Assembly (NCBI GenBank): GCA_027315345.1
Contig: DAHUYE010000098.1
Span: 26,675 to 90,674, forward strand
Reading direction: 5' to 3'
Length of the DNA stretch: 64,000 bases
Source of the DNA: Actinomycetota bacterium
GTDB lineage: Bacteria > Actinomycetota > Acidimicrobiia > Acidimicrobiales > JAJPHE01
The notes beneath the pieces were generated by a model, which saw only the letters and a list, made by a program, of their open reading frames with translations, did no database searches and was not told where the DNA came from. Shown piece by piece: positions 1-8,987 of this stretch (positions within the stretch are counted from its first letter, which is position 1; every line of letters begins with the position of its first letter). The translations under genes were made by a program, and so were the position numbers.

Positions 1-1
1 G

Positions 2-331
2 CGCCAGGCCGGGATCCTGGCCGCCGCCGGCCTGGTCGCCCTGGAGTCGATGGTGGATCGCCTGGCCGAGGATCATGACCGGGCCCGGCGCCTGGCCGAG
101 GCGGTGGGGGAGCGCTGGCCCGATTCCGGCTGCCGCCCGGAGCGGATCCTCACCAACGTGGTCACCTTCCGCCACAACGCGCCAGGCTCGGTGATCGACC
201 ACCTGGCCCGGGACGGGGTCCTGGCCGGGACCATCGCCCCCGGGGTGGTCCGCCTGGTCACCCACCACGATGTCGATGACCAGGACGTAGCCCGAGCCAT
301 GAAGGCGCTAGCGCTAGCCGGCGCCCCCTGA
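2..331 (+). CDS. Threonine aldolase family protein, C-terminal end (partial)
   Basis: The reading frame enters from the left edge and ends at a TGA at 329-331, giving 109 residues of a C-terminal domain. The first residues (RQAGILAAAGLVALE) match the region after the PLP-binding lysine in low-specificity L-threonine aldolases, which cleave L-threonine or L-allo-threonine to glycine and acetaldehyde. The tail ends in the small-domain pattern GVVRLVTHHDV followed by a short helix. The catalytic lysine lies upstream of the window, so activity cannot be judged here. The next gene starts 48 bases downstream with its own promoter, so this is probably the end of a transcription unit. Another fold-type I PLP enzyme is possible but less likely. 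Confidence 0.75.
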   Translation, partial: RQAGILAAAGLVALESMVDRLAEDHDRARRLAEAVGERWPDSGCRPERILTNVVTFRHNAPGSVIDHLARDGVLAGTIAPGVVRLVTHHDVDDQDVARAMKALALAGAP

Positions 332-366
332 AGCGCTGGTTCACAGAGCGCCGGCCGGCGCCGCCG

Positions 367-372
367 TACGCT
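367..372 (+). promoter_or_regulatory. -10 element TACGCT of a leaderless promoter
   Basis: TACGCT fits TANNNT and is followed by exactly seven bases and the GTG at 380, so transcription should begin at or next to the start codon. No Shine-Dalgarno sequence precedes that GTG. The same spacing recurs upstream of eight other starts in the window. Confidence 0.6.
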
Positions 373-379
373 TCGGACC

Positions 380-1084
380 GTGGCTGACTTGGTGGAGGAG
401 ACGCCGGGATGCGTGCTGGCCGTCTACGCCCATCCCGATGACGCCGACGTGGCCTGCGGGGGGACGCTGGCCCGCTGGGCCGCCGCCGGCGCCGCCGTCC
501 ACGTCCTGGTCTGCACCACCGGGGACAAAGGCAGCTCCGACCCGTCAACCGATCCGGCCGCCCTGGCCGAGCAGCGGGCCGGTGAGATGCGCGAGGCGGC
601 CGGGGTGCTCGGCGTGGAGGGGCACCGCCTGGGCCATGCCGACGGGGAGCTCTACGACCAGAGGCTGCTGACCGGCCAGATAGTCGGCGCCATCCGCTCC
701 GTGCGACCCGACACGGTGATCTGCCCGGACCCCACCGCGGTGTTCTTCGGCGAGCACTACTTCAACCACCGGGACCACCGGGCCGTGGGCTGGGCCACTC
801 TCGACGCCGTGGCCCCGGCCGCGTCCCAGCCCCATTACTTCCCCGAGGCTGGTCCGCCCCACCTGGTCTCGACCGTGCTCATGACCGGCACCATCGCTCC
901 CGAGGTCTGGGTCGACGTCTCCTCCAGCCTGGAGCTCAAGACCAAAGCCATCCTCTGTCACAAGAGCCAGCTGGGGGAGGGCACGGAGTGGTTCCGCAAC
1001 GTCGTCAGGCAGCGGGCCGAGGAGGGTGGGCGCCAGGCCGGCGTCAAACACGCCGAGGGGTTCCGACGGCTCCGCCTGGCGTGA
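380..1084 (+). CDS. PIG-L family N-acetylglucosaminyl-type deacetylase
   Basis: A 234-residue protein of the PIG-L/LmbE zinc deacetylase family. The signature AHPDD lies at residues 17-21 (His18, Asp20 and Asp21 being the expected metal and catalytic residues), and the third zinc ligand is in the HRDH stretch around 130-133. Relatives remove acetyl groups from N-acetylglucosaminyl conjugates, for example in mycothiol (MshB) or its amide-cleaving partner Mca. Length is slightly short for MshB (about 300), so the substrate is not assigned. The GTG start has no Shine-Dalgarno site but a -10 hexamer seven bases away. Its stop overlaps the GTG of the NUDIX gene, suggesting co-expression. No signal peptide is visible, so it is probably cytoplasmic. 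Confidence 0.85.
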   Translation: MADLVEETPGCVLAVYAHPDDADVACGGTLARWAAAGAAVHVLVCTTGDKGSSDPSTDPAALAEQRAGEMREAAGVLGVEGHRLGHADGELYDQRLLTGQIVGAIRSVRPDTVICPDPTAVFFGEHYFNHRDHRAVGWATLDAVAPAASQPHYFPEAGPPHLVSTVLMTGTIAPEVWVDVSSSLELKTKAILCHKSQLGEGTEWFRNVVRQRAEEGGRQAGVKHAEGFRRLRLA

Positions 1085-1578
1085 GGAAGTGGCTGGTGGC
1101 CGGCGGTCTGCTGGAGGGGCCGGAGGGAATCCTGCTGGTGCAGAACCGGCGCCGGGATGGCTCCCTGGACTGGTCCCCGCCGGGTGGCGTCATCGAGGTG
1201 GACGAAGGAGAGTCGCTCACCGACGGTCTCACTCGCGAGGTCCTGGAGGAGACCGGTCTTTACGTAACCGCCTGGTCCGGGCCCGTCTACCGGGTGGAGG
1301 CGGTGGCGCCCGAGGCCGGCTGGCACCTGCGGGCCGAGGTCCACCTGGCCACCTCCTTCAGCGGCCAACTGAGTCCGGGTGATCCGGACGGGATCGTGGT
1401 CGACGCCCGCTTCGTCGATCCGTCGGGCTGCGCCGAGCATCTGGAGTCCAACCACGCCTGGGTGCGCGAGCCGCTGGGGGCCTGGCTGACGGAACGTTGG
1501 GTCGATGTGCGCAGCTACCGGTACACGGTCAGCGGCCCGGGGGCCGGCGCCTACAAGGTCATTCTCGAAACGTCATGA
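1081..1578 (+). CDS. NUDIX hydrolase
   Basis: A 165-residue NUDIX protein. I chose the GTG at 1081, which overlaps the previous stop as GTGA and gives an N-terminus MRKWLVAGGLLE typical of the fold. The NUDIX box runs from about residue 35 to 60 and ends REVLEETGL, with the metal-binding Glu53, Glu56 and Glu57 in place; between its first Gly (36) and first conserved Glu (44) there are seven residues instead of the canonical five. Such enzymes hydrolyse nucleoside diphosphates linked to another moiety, using Mg2+. Substrate is unknown. It is translationally coupled both to the upstream deacetylase and, by an ATGA overlap, to the DNA polymerase IV gene, so a role in nucleotide-pool cleaning is possible but is inference. 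Confidence 0.85.
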   Translation: MRKWLVAGGLLEGPEGILLVQNRRRDGSLDWSPPGGVIEVDEGESLTDGLTREVLEETGLYVTAWSGPVYRVEAVAPEAGWHLRAEVHLATSFSGQLSPGDPDGIVVDARFVDPSGCAEHLESNHAWVREPLGAWLTERWVDVRSYRYTVSGPGAGAYKVILETS

Positions 1579-2855
1579 CCGACTCGGCGCCGACCCTTCC
1601 GGCCCAGCCGACCATCCTGCACGTGGACATGGACGCCTTCTATGTCTCGGTGGAGATCAAGAAGGATCCGACCCTGGCCGGCCGGCCGGTCATCGTGGGC
1701 GGAACCGGAAACCGCGGCGTAGTGGCGTCGTGTTCCTATGAGGCCCGCGCCTTCGGGATCCACTCGGCCATGCCCACGGCCCGGGCCCGGCGGCTCTGCC
1801 CTCAGGCGGTGTTCCTGCCCGGGCATTTCGATGACTACCAGGAGGCCAGTTCCGCCATCCACCGCATCTTTCTTTCCTTCACCCCTCTGGTGGAGGGCAT
1901 CGCCCTGGACGAGGCCTTCCTCGATGTGTCCGGGGCCCGGCGTCTGTTCGGTACCGGGCCCGAGGTGGCGGCCCGGATCCGCCAGGACGTGCGCCAGACG
2001 GTAGGCATCGAGTGCTCGGTGGGAGTGGCCCGCACCAAGCTGATGGCCAAGCTGGCCTCCAAGGAGGCCAAGCCGAGGCCGTCCCCGTCCGGGCCCCAGC
2101 CTGGTCCGGGGGTGTTCGTGGTCCTCCCCGAGGAGGAGCTGGGCTTCCTCCACCCCAAGCCGGTGCGGGCCCTGTGGGGAGTGGGCCCGGCCACCGCCGC
2201 CCGCCTGACCCGCATGGGGATCTCCACCGTGGGCGATCTGGCCCGGGCGCCCCTGGAGTCGCTGGTCGGCTCACTCGGCCAGGCGGCCGGCCGCCATCTC
2301 CACGAGCTGGCCTGGGGCCGGGACCCCCGGCGGGTGGAACCGAGCCGGCCGACCAAGTCCATCGGTCACGAGGAGACCTACGCCAAGGACCACTACCGGG
2401 CCGAGACCCTGGCCGTGGAGGTGATCCGCATGGCCGACGCCGTGGCCGGCCGGCTCCGCCATGCGTCTCTCGAAGCCAGGACAGTGACGCTGAAGGTCCG
2501 CTTCGGGGACTTCTCCACCATCACCCGGTCGCGCACCGAAACGGCCGGCTTCTCCACCGCCCAGGTGATCAGCCGGATCGCCCTCGCTCTGCTCGAGGAG
2601 GTCGATGTGTCGGCCGGCGTCCGCCTCCTGGGGGTGAGCGCGTCGGGTCTGGCTGACGCCGGCGCCGAGCAGCTGTCCCTGGACGACCTGACCGGGCCGG
2701 GCTCGGACGACGCCGGATGGAAGGCGGCCACCGGGGCCATCGATGACATCCGCCGCCGGTTCGGGGACCGGGCCGTCGGCCCGGCCGCACTGGCCGGCGC
2801 TGACGGCGTCCGGGTCAAGCGGATCGGCGACACCCAATGGGGCCCTGGCACGTGA
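1575..2855 (+). CDS. dinB: DNA polymerase IV (Y-family translesion polymerase)
   Basis: A 426-residue Y-family polymerase that copies past damaged bases. The ATG at 1575 overlaps the upstream stop (ATGA) and puts the palm motif HVDMDAFYVSVE at residues 16-27 with Asp18 and Asp20 as metal ligands; the second acidic pair is in ALDEAFLDVSG. The SVGVARTKLMAKLASKEAKP stretch is the usual Y-family motif, followed by the helix-hairpin-helix thumb (WGVGPATAARLTRMGI) and the little-finger domain with KSIGHEETY. Length is normal. The very C-terminus has no clear clamp-binding QLxLF motif, although EQLSLDDL near residue 371 is a plausible beta-clamp binding peptide. Neighbours give no hint of SOS control. 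Confidence 0.93.
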   Translation: MTDSAPTLPAQPTILHVDMDAFYVSVEIKKDPTLAGRPVIVGGTGNRGVVASCSYEARAFGIHSAMPTARARRLCPQAVFLPGHFDDYQEASSAIHRIFLSFTPLVEGIALDEAFLDVSGARRLFGTGPEVAARIRQDVRQTVGIECSVGVARTKLMAKLASKEAKPRPSPSGPQPGPGVFVVLPEEELGFLHPKPVRALWGVGPATAARLTRMGISTVGDLARAPLESLVGSLGQAAGRHLHELAWGRDPRRVEPSRPTKSIGHEETYAKDHYRAETLAVEVIRMADAVAGRLRHASLEARTVTLKVRFGDFSTITRSRTETAGFSTAQVISRIALALLEEVDVSAGVRLLGVSASGLADAGAEQLSLDDLTGPGSDDAGWKAATGAIDDIRRRFGDRAVGPAALAGADGVRVKRIGDTQWGPGT

Positions 2856-3904
2856 ACCTCTCCATCATCGGGTGCGGGTTCATCGGGGCGACCCACTCGC
2901 ATGCCCTGCGGGCGTTACGCCGGGCCGGGCACACCGACGCGGTGGTGGCCACCACCTGGGATCTGGATCCGGCCCGGGCCCGCCGCTTCGCCTCCGCCCA
3001 TGTGGGGTGCCGGCCGGCCGCCGATCTGGACGAGGCCCTCGACGGGGTCGACGCGGTGTGGGTCTGCACGCCGACCAGTTCCCACCTGGAGGTGGTGGAG
3101 GCGGCGGCGGCCCGCCGGCTGGCCGTGTTCTGTGAAAAGCCCCTGGCCACCGACCTGGCCGGAGCGGAACGCCTGGCCGGCGTCCTGGAGGCGACCGGGG
3201 TGCCGAGCCAGGTGGGCCTGGTCCTGCGCCATGCCCCCGTCTTCCTCCGGCTCAAGGAGGCGCTGGGCGAGCCCGGCTTCGGCCGGCCTATGGCCGCCGT
3301 GCTGCGGGACGACCAGTTCTTCCCCATCCAGGGCCAGTACGCCTCCACCTGGCGGGCCGACGTGGAGGTGGCCGGGGGCGGGGCGCTCATCGAGCACTCC
3401 ATCCACGATCTGGACGTGCTGGCCTGGTTGCTGGGCGAGGTGGTGGAGGTGGAGGCGGGGACGGCCAACTTTGCCGGCCACCCCGGCATCGAGGATGTGG
3501 CCTCCGCCCGCCTCACCCACCGTTCCGGGGCCGTATCCACCTTGATCAGCCTGTGGCACCGAATCCTGTCCCGGCCGTCGGGGCGGCGGCTGGAGGTGTT
3601 CTGTGAGGACCGCCTGCTCTGGCTGGAAGAGGACCAGGTCGGTCCTCTTCACGTGGAGTGGTCGGACGGGTCGGAACGCCGGGGGCCGGTGCCCGCCTTC
3701 GGCCAGCTGGCTGCCTCCCTGCCAGTGCGGGCCGATTGGCAGGAGTCCCTGGCCGTCTACGCCTCCGCCGACCTGGCCTTCCTGCGGGCGGTGGAGGAGG
3801 GACGCCCTCCGAGCCCGGCCGTGTCCGAGGCCCTGGTGGCCCACCGGCTGGTAGACGCCATCTACCGCTCATCCTCGACGGGTCGAAAGGTCGCGTTGAG
3901 GTGA
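2852..3904 (+). CDS. Gfo/Idh/MocA family oxidoreductase
   Basis: A 350-residue NAD(P)-dependent sugar or inositol dehydrogenase-like protein. The GTG at 2852 overlaps the dinB stop as GTGA and leads straight into the Rossmann motif MNLSIIGCGFIG; an in-frame ATG at 2837 would add five residues. The family motif EKPLA is present (CEKPLATDL, about residue 99), supplying the conserved lysine, and the C-terminal half contains GGALIEHSIHDLDVLAWLLG, the expected His-rich substrate-binding segment. Family members oxidise sugars, inositols or their derivatives. The substrate cannot be told from sequence. It closes a run of four overlapping genes beginning with the PIG-L deacetylase. Confidence 0.85.
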   Translation: MNLSIIGCGFIGATHSHALRALRRAGHTDAVVATTWDLDPARARRFASAHVGCRPAADLDEALDGVDAVWVCTPTSSHLEVVEAAAARRLAVFCEKPLATDLAGAERLAGVLEATGVPSQVGLVLRHAPVFLRLKEALGEPGFGRPMAAVLRDDQFFPIQGQYASTWRADVEVAGGGALIEHSIHDLDVLAWLLGEVVEVEAGTANFAGHPGIEDVASARLTHRSGAVSTLISLWHRILSRPSGRRLEVFCEDRLLWLEEDQVGPLHVEWSDGSERRGPVPAFGQLAASLPVRADWQESLAVYASADLAFLRAVEEGRPPSPAVSEALVAHRLVDAIYRSSSTGRKVALR

Positions 3905-3982
3905 TCCCTCAGGTGCGCGAAGATGATGTCCGGGCGGTGAGGCCGTCCGGTTGTACAGGTCCGGCCCGAGAGGGTGGGGAAG

Positions 3983-4354
3983 ATGCCGCTTTCTGAAGAC
4001 GAAGAACGCATCATCCACGAGATCGAGCAGAGTTTCTATGAGAACGACCCGGACTTCTACAAGCGCGCGTCGGAGGAGACCCTCTACCGCCACGCCGGGC
4101 GTAACTGCAAGTGGGCCCTGGCCGGCTTCGTGGCCGGGCTGGCCGTGCTGGTCGTCTCCTTCGCCTCCTCGGTCTGGTTGGGCTTTCTCGGCTTTCTGAT
4201 CATGCTGAGTTGTGCGGTGGTGTTCGAGTCGAACGCCAGGAAGATGGGACGCGCCGGCTGGCAGGAGGTCTCCGACTCGGTGCGGGCCAAGGGCATCCGG
4301 GACTCGCTGAACGAGACCAAGCGCAAGATGAACGAGCGCTTCAAGCGCAACTGA
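3983..4354 (+). CDS. DUF3040 small membrane protein
   Basis: A 123-residue protein matching the actinobacterial DUF3040 family: the N-terminus MPLSEDEERIIHEIEQSFYENDP is the usual soluble helix, followed by two membrane segments (about residues 46-62 and 64-82) and a basic C-terminal tail rich in Lys and Arg. I chose the ATG at 3983 because it gives the family's conserved N-terminus; a GTG nine bases upstream is possible. Function of the family is unknown. It converges on the transglutaminase gene, with only 15 bases between the two stops. Confidence 0.75.
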   Translation: MPLSEDEERIIHEIEQSFYENDPDFYKRASEETLYRHAGRNCKWALAGFVAGLAVLVVSFASSVWLGFLGFLIMLSCAVVFESNARKMGRAGWQEVSDSVRAKGIRDSLNETKRKMNERFKRN

Positions 4355-4369
4355 GCCCCGACCCGGGAC

Positions 4370-6640
4370 TCACACCCGGCTGAGGCGGCGGGGGTCGAGC
4401 TCCCGGCCCAGGACCCGGAGCCGGCCGGTGCTCCCGACCACGGCCCGTTCCACCTCCGCAGCCCGGCGCTGGGCGGTGGCCGCCCCCCCGGTGTCGGCCT
4501 CCGGACCTCCGTAGGCGGCGGCGGAGGCCTGATCGGCCAGTTGGGCCAGGGCTGTGGCGGCCGAGGGGTCGAGGCCGGCCCCGGCGCCGGCCCGCCCGGC
4601 GTGTTCGGCCAGGGTCTCCTCGGGCCGGCGGGGGTAGCCGGCCAGGTCCAGCCATCCGTTGGCCTCCCGCCAGGCCACCAGGATGCGATCGGAGTCGTCG
4701 GCCGCCTCCCGGCGCCGGGCCAGACGCCGGTAGCGGCGCACGGCGGGCACGCCCACCACCCACAACAGGGTCAGGGCCAGGATCACCAGGGAAGTGATCA
4801 GAACGGGCCCGGGGTGCCCGGACCGGCTCGGACCGGGCGGGGGACCGCTCGACTCCCTCAGGTTCAGGCGGTGACGGGCCGGAGGCGGGGCTGCCGCCGC
4901 CGGCGAAGGTACCGTCCCCGGGACAGCCTCCGTTCCCCCACCCGCCGGCTGGGCCTGGGCCGGCGCCACCCCGGTGTAGGAGGTGGCGGAGGGATTTCCC
5001 CGGCCCGGGGTGGGCTCGAACGGCACCCAGCCGTACCGGCCGAGCAGAACCTCGGGCCAGGCGTGGGCGTCGGCCCCCAGCACGTGCCAGACCCCGTTCT
5101 CCATCTGGCCCGGGGTGAAGCCGACGGCCACCCGGGTCGGCAGGCCGACCGCCCGGGCCATTACCGCGTAGGCGCCGGCGAACTGCTCGCAATAGCCCGT
5201 CCTGGTCTGGAAAAGGAACGTCTGGATGGCGCTGTCGGAGTGACCGGCCTGGACGTCGAGGCTGTAGTGGTAGTTGTCCCGCAGGTAGTTCTGCAGATCG
5301 AGGGCGGCATCGAACGGGCTGGCCGCCCCGGCCGTGACCCTCCGGGCCAGGGCGATCACGTCGGCGGGAACGCCGGCGGGCAGGGCGGTGTAGCGGCTGT
5401 CGGCGGCGGGGTCATTCCGGGCCGAGCGCAGTTCGGCCGGGCTGAAGCTGGGGGTCTCCGACACCACCGAGTAGGTCTCCCCGTCGCTGGTGGCCGATCG
5501 ACTGATGAGGCTCTGGGAGAGGGGGTCCCAACTGGCCCCGGTACCCCCGCTGATACGGGTCGGTATGTAGGCGGCCGGCAGCCAGATGCTCCCCAGGTTC
5601 TCGATGCCGTAGGTCTGGGCCACCGACTTCCCGCCGGTGGCGGGCAGGCTGCCGGGCAGGGATCCGGAGGCCGGGCTGTAGGACTCGTTCGAGGACCAGA
5701 TGTTGCCGTCGAAATGATCCAGTGACGTGAGGCGCCAGTAGGCGGCGGTATTCGAGCGCACCGTGAACAGTTCGGTGTCGGATTGGTTGACCAGGCGCGA
5801 CCGGATGTCGACCAGAGGCGAGATGGTGGTGCGCTCCGAGGCCGCCGAGCCGACGCGGTGACGGAAGCTGACCAGTCCGGCCGACCCGGCTCCGGGCAGA
5901 CGGGGCCCGATGAGGGCGCTTCCCACTGCTACCGAGACGACCAAGGCGGCCCCGGCCCGGGAGACCACCGGCCGCCGGCCGTCCCCGCCGCTGAACCACG
6001 CTCCGCCCATGGACTTCCGGCTGGCTTCATGGACGGCCACGTAGGCGGCCAGCAGGGCCACGAAGATCCCGCTCCAGGCCGGCCCGGGCGGTTTGTCCGC
6101 CAGCACCGAGACGAAAACGAGGATGGCCAGGCCGGGAACCACCGCCTCGAGCAGCGTCTGGAGCCGAAAGGCGGCCCAATCGGCCAGCACACCGATGACG
6201 CCGGCGCCGGCTCCTGCCACCAGCAGGAAGCCGGGCAGGGCCGGCACCGGCGCGCTCAGAACGGAAAAGGCGGCCCGGGCCCCGGCCAGGTCATGGCCCA
6301 GCCGCCCGAAGGTGTGCAGGGAGGGCAGGCCGTACCAGGTGCTGGCCCCCAGCACCGACCAGATCAGCACCAGCAGGACGGCCACTCCGGCCAGGGGACC
6401 CGCCATCCAGAGGGACAGCCGGGCTCGGCGGCCGGCCCAGCTGACGGCGTGGGCGGCGGCGGCGCTGCCCAGGACGGGTATGACCCAGCCCGAACCCTGG
6501 AAGAGCCGGCCCATTCCGGCCGCGGCCATGAGGTCGAAGGCGACCAGGGCGGCCGCCGCCGGCGCCGAGGCCCACGCCGCCGGGCCCACGTCGGGCGGGC
6601 GGCCGCTCCGTCCCAGTGCCCGGGGGCGTTCCGGACTCAA
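4370..6640 (-). CDS. TgpA-like transglutaminase domain membrane protein
   Basis: A 756-residue membrane protein. The N-terminal third contains several hydrophobic helices (DUF3488-like), followed by an extracytoplasmic region and a transglutaminase-like cysteine protease fold with Cys484 in RTGYCEQFAGAYA, His526 in DAHAWPEV and Asp/Glu nearby, so the triad looks intact. A further membrane helix and a DUF4129-like cytoplasmic tail follow. The start is TTG, overlapping the stop of the DUF58 gene as TTGA. Genes for MoxR ATPase, DUF58 protein and TgpA-type transglutaminase are a recurrent operon in bacteria; the precise reaction is not known, though chaperone-assisted maturation or cell-surface peptide chemistry is usually proposed. 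Confidence 0.85.
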   Translation of the reverse strand: MSPERPRALGRSGRPPDVGPAAWASAPAAAALVAFDLMAAAGMGRLFQGSGWVIPVLGSAAAAHAVSWAGRRARLSLWMAGPLAGVAVLLVLIWSVLGASTWYGLPSLHTFGRLGHDLAGARAAFSVLSAPVPALPGFLLVAGAGAGVIGVLADWAAFRLQTLLEAVVPGLAILVFVSVLADKPPGPAWSGIFVALLAAYVAVHEASRKSMGGAWFSGGDGRRPVVSRAGAALVVSVAVGSALIGPRLPGAGSAGLVSFRHRVGSAASERTTISPLVDIRSRLVNQSDTELFTVRSNTAAYWRLTSLDHFDGNIWSSNESYSPASGSLPGSLPATGGKSVAQTYGIENLGSIWLPAAYIPTRISGGTGASWDPLSQSLISRSATSDGETYSVVSETPSFSPAELRSARNDPAADSRYTALPAGVPADVIALARRVTAGAASPFDAALDLQNYLRDNYHYSLDVQAGHSDSAIQTFLFQTRTGYCEQFAGAYAVMARAVGLPTRVAVGFTPGQMENGVWHVLGADAHAWPEVLLGRYGWVPFEPTPGRGNPSATSYTGVAPAQAQPAGGGTEAVPGTVPSPAAAAPPPARHRLNLRESSGPPPGPSRSGHPGPVLITSLVILALTLLWVVGVPAVRRYRRLARRREAADDSDRILVAWREANGWLDLAGYPRRPEETLAEHAGRAGAGAGLDPSAATALAQLADQASAAAYGGPEADTGGAATAQRRAAEVERAVVGSTGRLRVLGRELDPRRLSRV

Positions 6641-7929
6641 TCCACCGGCTCCAGCCGGCTCAGGGACCGCCGGCCCGACCGCGGCCGGCTGGAGGTCAGG
6701 ACCGGATCGGCGGCCCAGGCGTCGGCCAGGGACCGCGAGTGGGAGACGGTCAGCACCCGGAACACCCCGGCCGGGCCGGGGGCGCCCCCGCCCGGGCCGG
6801 CGGCGGGTCCCGGCCGGGGCGCCCGTCCGGCCGGGTCATCGGCCGCGGTGCCGTCTCCGGCTTCGGCCCGGCGTTCGATGACGACCAGCACCACCAGCCC
6901 GGCCCGGGCCCGCAGGCGCGCCACGGCGGCCCGCTCGGCCGGGCTGGTGGCTGAGGTGGTGATGACGGCCACGCTGGCCCCGGCCCCGTGGGGCCGCCGG
7001 GTGGACAGCAGGGCGGCCAGGCTGGCCGGCCCGCTCGGCTCCACCGCGGCCAGAGACGCCAGCGCGGCCTCCCGGTGGTCGGCGCCGGTGGCGAAGCCGG
7101 AGTCGAGGCCAGACGGGGTCACCAGCCTGGTGATGGCCCCGGCCCGCTGTGACCCGGACAGGATGCTGGCTGCGGCCGACACGGCCAGCTCGAAGGATTT
7201 CGCGTCGTGGACCTGGCGGCGGGTGTCGAGGACGACCGTGGTGCGGTGCTGCCAGGGCAGCTCGACTTGGCGGATCATCAGCTCATCGCTGCGGGCGGTG
7301 CTGGGCCAGTGCACCCGGCGCAGGTCGTCACCCACTTCATAGGGGCGCAGGGCGAAGAAGTCCTCGCCCTGGCTGCGGGCCGTCCGGGTGACAGTCCCGT
7401 CGTGGGGATCATGGCCCTGGGCCGGGGGCATGCCGGGGATGACCTCGATGCGGGGATAGACCAGGACCGACCCGGCCGCCCCGCCCTGGCGCTGGGCCCG
7501 GGCCAGGCCGAAGGGATCTTCCAGACGCAGCGTCAGCGGACCCAACGTGTACCGGCCCCGGCGCCCGGTGGGGACCTGGTAGGCGGCCCGACCCGACTGG
7601 CCGGGGCCCAGTTCCGGCACGGCAAACTCCGCCATCGCTCCGGATGCTCCGAACGGCTCCTCCGCCCTCAGTGACGGAACGCGCCGTTCGCTGGTGTTGG
7701 TCAGCTCCAGATCGACCCGGCACGAGGCGTCCAGGTTCACCCGGGAAGGGCTGACCCGCCGGCGGGCGGTCAGGGGGAACGGGACGACGCGGACGTAGGC
7801 GAAGGCCCCTCCCACCGCCAGCCCGCCGGCGGCGGCCAGCACGTAGAGGTCGGCCAGGCCCAGTATCCGGCCCACCAGGGCCAGGGCGAGGGCGCCGACC
7901 AGCAGGAGGACCCCCCTCCGGGTCAGCAT
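6637..7929 (-). CDS. DUF58 domain-containing protein
   Basis: A 430-residue protein with two N-terminal membrane helices (residues about 5-45), a beta-rich extracellular-type middle and the DUF58 core, including the conserved REYxxGDDxRxIHW-like stretch seen here as LRPYEVGDDLRRVHWPSTAR. The C-terminal half resembles a von Willebrand factor A fold. In the MoxR-DUF58 pairing, the AAA ATPase is thought to remodel or activate targets through the DUF58/VWA protein. It lies six bases after the MoxR stop and overlaps the transglutaminase start by four bases, so the three genes form one transcription unit. Confidence 0.88.
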   Translation of the reverse strand: MLTRRGVLLLVGALALALVGRILGLADLYVLAAAGGLAVGGAFAYVRVVPFPLTARRRVSPSRVNLDASCRVDLELTNTSERRVPSLRAEEPFGASGAMAEFAVPELGPGQSGRAAYQVPTGRRGRYTLGPLTLRLEDPFGLARAQRQGGAAGSVLVYPRIEVIPGMPPAQGHDPHDGTVTRTARSQGEDFFALRPYEVGDDLRRVHWPSTARSDELMIRQVELPWQHRTTVVLDTRRQVHDAKSFELAVSAAASILSGSQRAGAITRLVTPSGLDSGFATGADHREAALASLAAVEPSGPASLAALLSTRRPHGAGASVAVITTSATSPAERAAVARLRARAGLVVLVVIERRAEAGDGTAADDPAGRAPRPGPAAGPGGGAPGPAGVFRVLTVSHSRSLADAWAADPVLTSSRPRSGRRSLSRLEPVD

Positions 7930-7935
7930 CTTCTT

Positions 7936-8919
7936 TTACCGCGTGCCGGCCCGGCCGGCGGGCACGGGCACGGCCGCCACCACCGCGGCCAGGACCTCGG
8001 AGACGGCGGTGCCGGACATCTCGGCCTCGGCCGAGAGGCTGATGCGATGGGACAGGACCGGCCCGGCCAGCGCTTTCACGTCATCGGGGACGACGTAGTC
8101 ACGCCCCAGCGATGCGGCTCGGGCCCGGGCCGCCCGTTGCAGGGCGAGGGAGGCCCTCGGTGACATGCCCAGCGCCACCAACGGATGGCGCCGGCTGGCC
8201 GTGGCCAGGTCGACTATGTAGCCCTTGATCACCGATGCCACATGCACCTCGCGGGCCACCGCCATCATCTCCTCGACATCGCGGGCGCTGGCCACCGGGC
8301 CGATCTCGTGGACCGGGTCAACCTTGGCATGGGTCTCCAGGATGGAGATCTCCGCCGCCCGGGCGGGATAGCCCATGTCGATACGCATCAGGAAGCGGTC
8401 CAGCTGGCTGTCGGGCAGCGGGTAGGTCCCCTGGTGCTCGATCGGATTCTGGGTGGCGATGACCATGAACGGCGCCGGCAGCTCATAGGTGGTGGTGTCC
8501 ACCGTCACCTGCCGCTCCTCCATGGCCTCCAGCAGGGCTGATTGAGTGCGCGGCGACGCCCGGTTGATCTCATCGGCCAGGACGATCTCGGCGAAGACCC
8601 CCCCGGGTCGGAACTCGAAGGCCCCGGTGGCCCGGTTGAACACGTTGACCCCGGTCACGTCGGAGGGGAGCAGATCGGGCGTGAACTGAATCCGGTGCCA
8701 CTCACACTCCAGGGAGGCGGCCAGGGCCTTGGCCAGGCTGGTCTTGCCCACGCCGGGGACGTCCTCGATGAGCAGATGGCCTTCGGCCAGCAGGCACAGC
8801 AGGGCCAGCTGGACGACGTCATCCTTGCCTTGCACCACCTGGGCGATGTTGGCGGCCACCGTTTCGAAAAGCTCGGCGAAGCCCGAGATGTCACTGCTGA
8901 AGGCGGGCTGTCGGGCCAC
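7936..8919 (-). CDS. MoxR family AAA+ ATPase
   Basis: A 327-residue MoxR-type ATPase. Walker A is EDVPGVGKTSLAKALA (GVGKT at residues 56-60), Walker B is FAEIVLADEINRASPRTQSALLEAMEE, and sensor 1 ATQNPIEHQGTYPLP follows. Start is a GTG preceded by AGGGAGA about five bases away, so unlike its divergent neighbour this gene has a leader. It heads the leftward operon MoxR-DUF58-TgpA. MoxR proteins act as chaperones for metal-cofactor insertion or complex assembly; the client here is unknown. Confidence 0.92.
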   Translation of the reverse strand: MARQPAFSSDISGFAELFETVAANIAQVVQGKDDVVQLALLCLLAEGHLLIEDVPGVGKTSLAKALAASLECEWHRIQFTPDLLPSDVTGVNVFNRATGAFEFRPGGVFAEIVLADEINRASPRTQSALLEAMEERQVTVDTTTYELPAPFMVIATQNPIEHQGTYPLPDSQLDRFLMRIDMGYPARAAEISILETHAKVDPVHEIGPVASARDVEEMMAVAREVHVASVIKGYIVDLATASRRHPLVALGMSPRASLALQRAARARAASLGRDYVVPDDVKALAGPVLSHRISLSAEAEMSGTAVSEVLAAVVAAVPVPAGRAGTR

Positions 8920-8970
8920 CGGCTCTCCCTGGGGAACGCGAACGCGCCCGGCGGGGTTGGACGCGCCACA

Positions 8971-8980
8971 GTTATAGCGT
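8971..8980. promoter_or_regulatory. Overlapping divergent -10 elements between MoxR and ROK genes
   Basis: On the top strand TAGCGT (8975-8980) lies seven bases before the ROK GTG at 8988, a leaderless layout. On the bottom strand the same bases read TATAAC (8976-8971), about 50 bases upstream of the moxR GTG. The two -10 elements share positions, so the promoters should compete or be co-regulated. Confidence 0.5.
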
Positions 8981-8987
8981 CCCGCCG

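Noticed and set aside
5783..7342. A 519-codon top-strand frame opposite the transglutaminase and DUF58 genes
   Set aside because: Low-complexity Gly/Arg/Pro content; the bottom strand holds the known operon.
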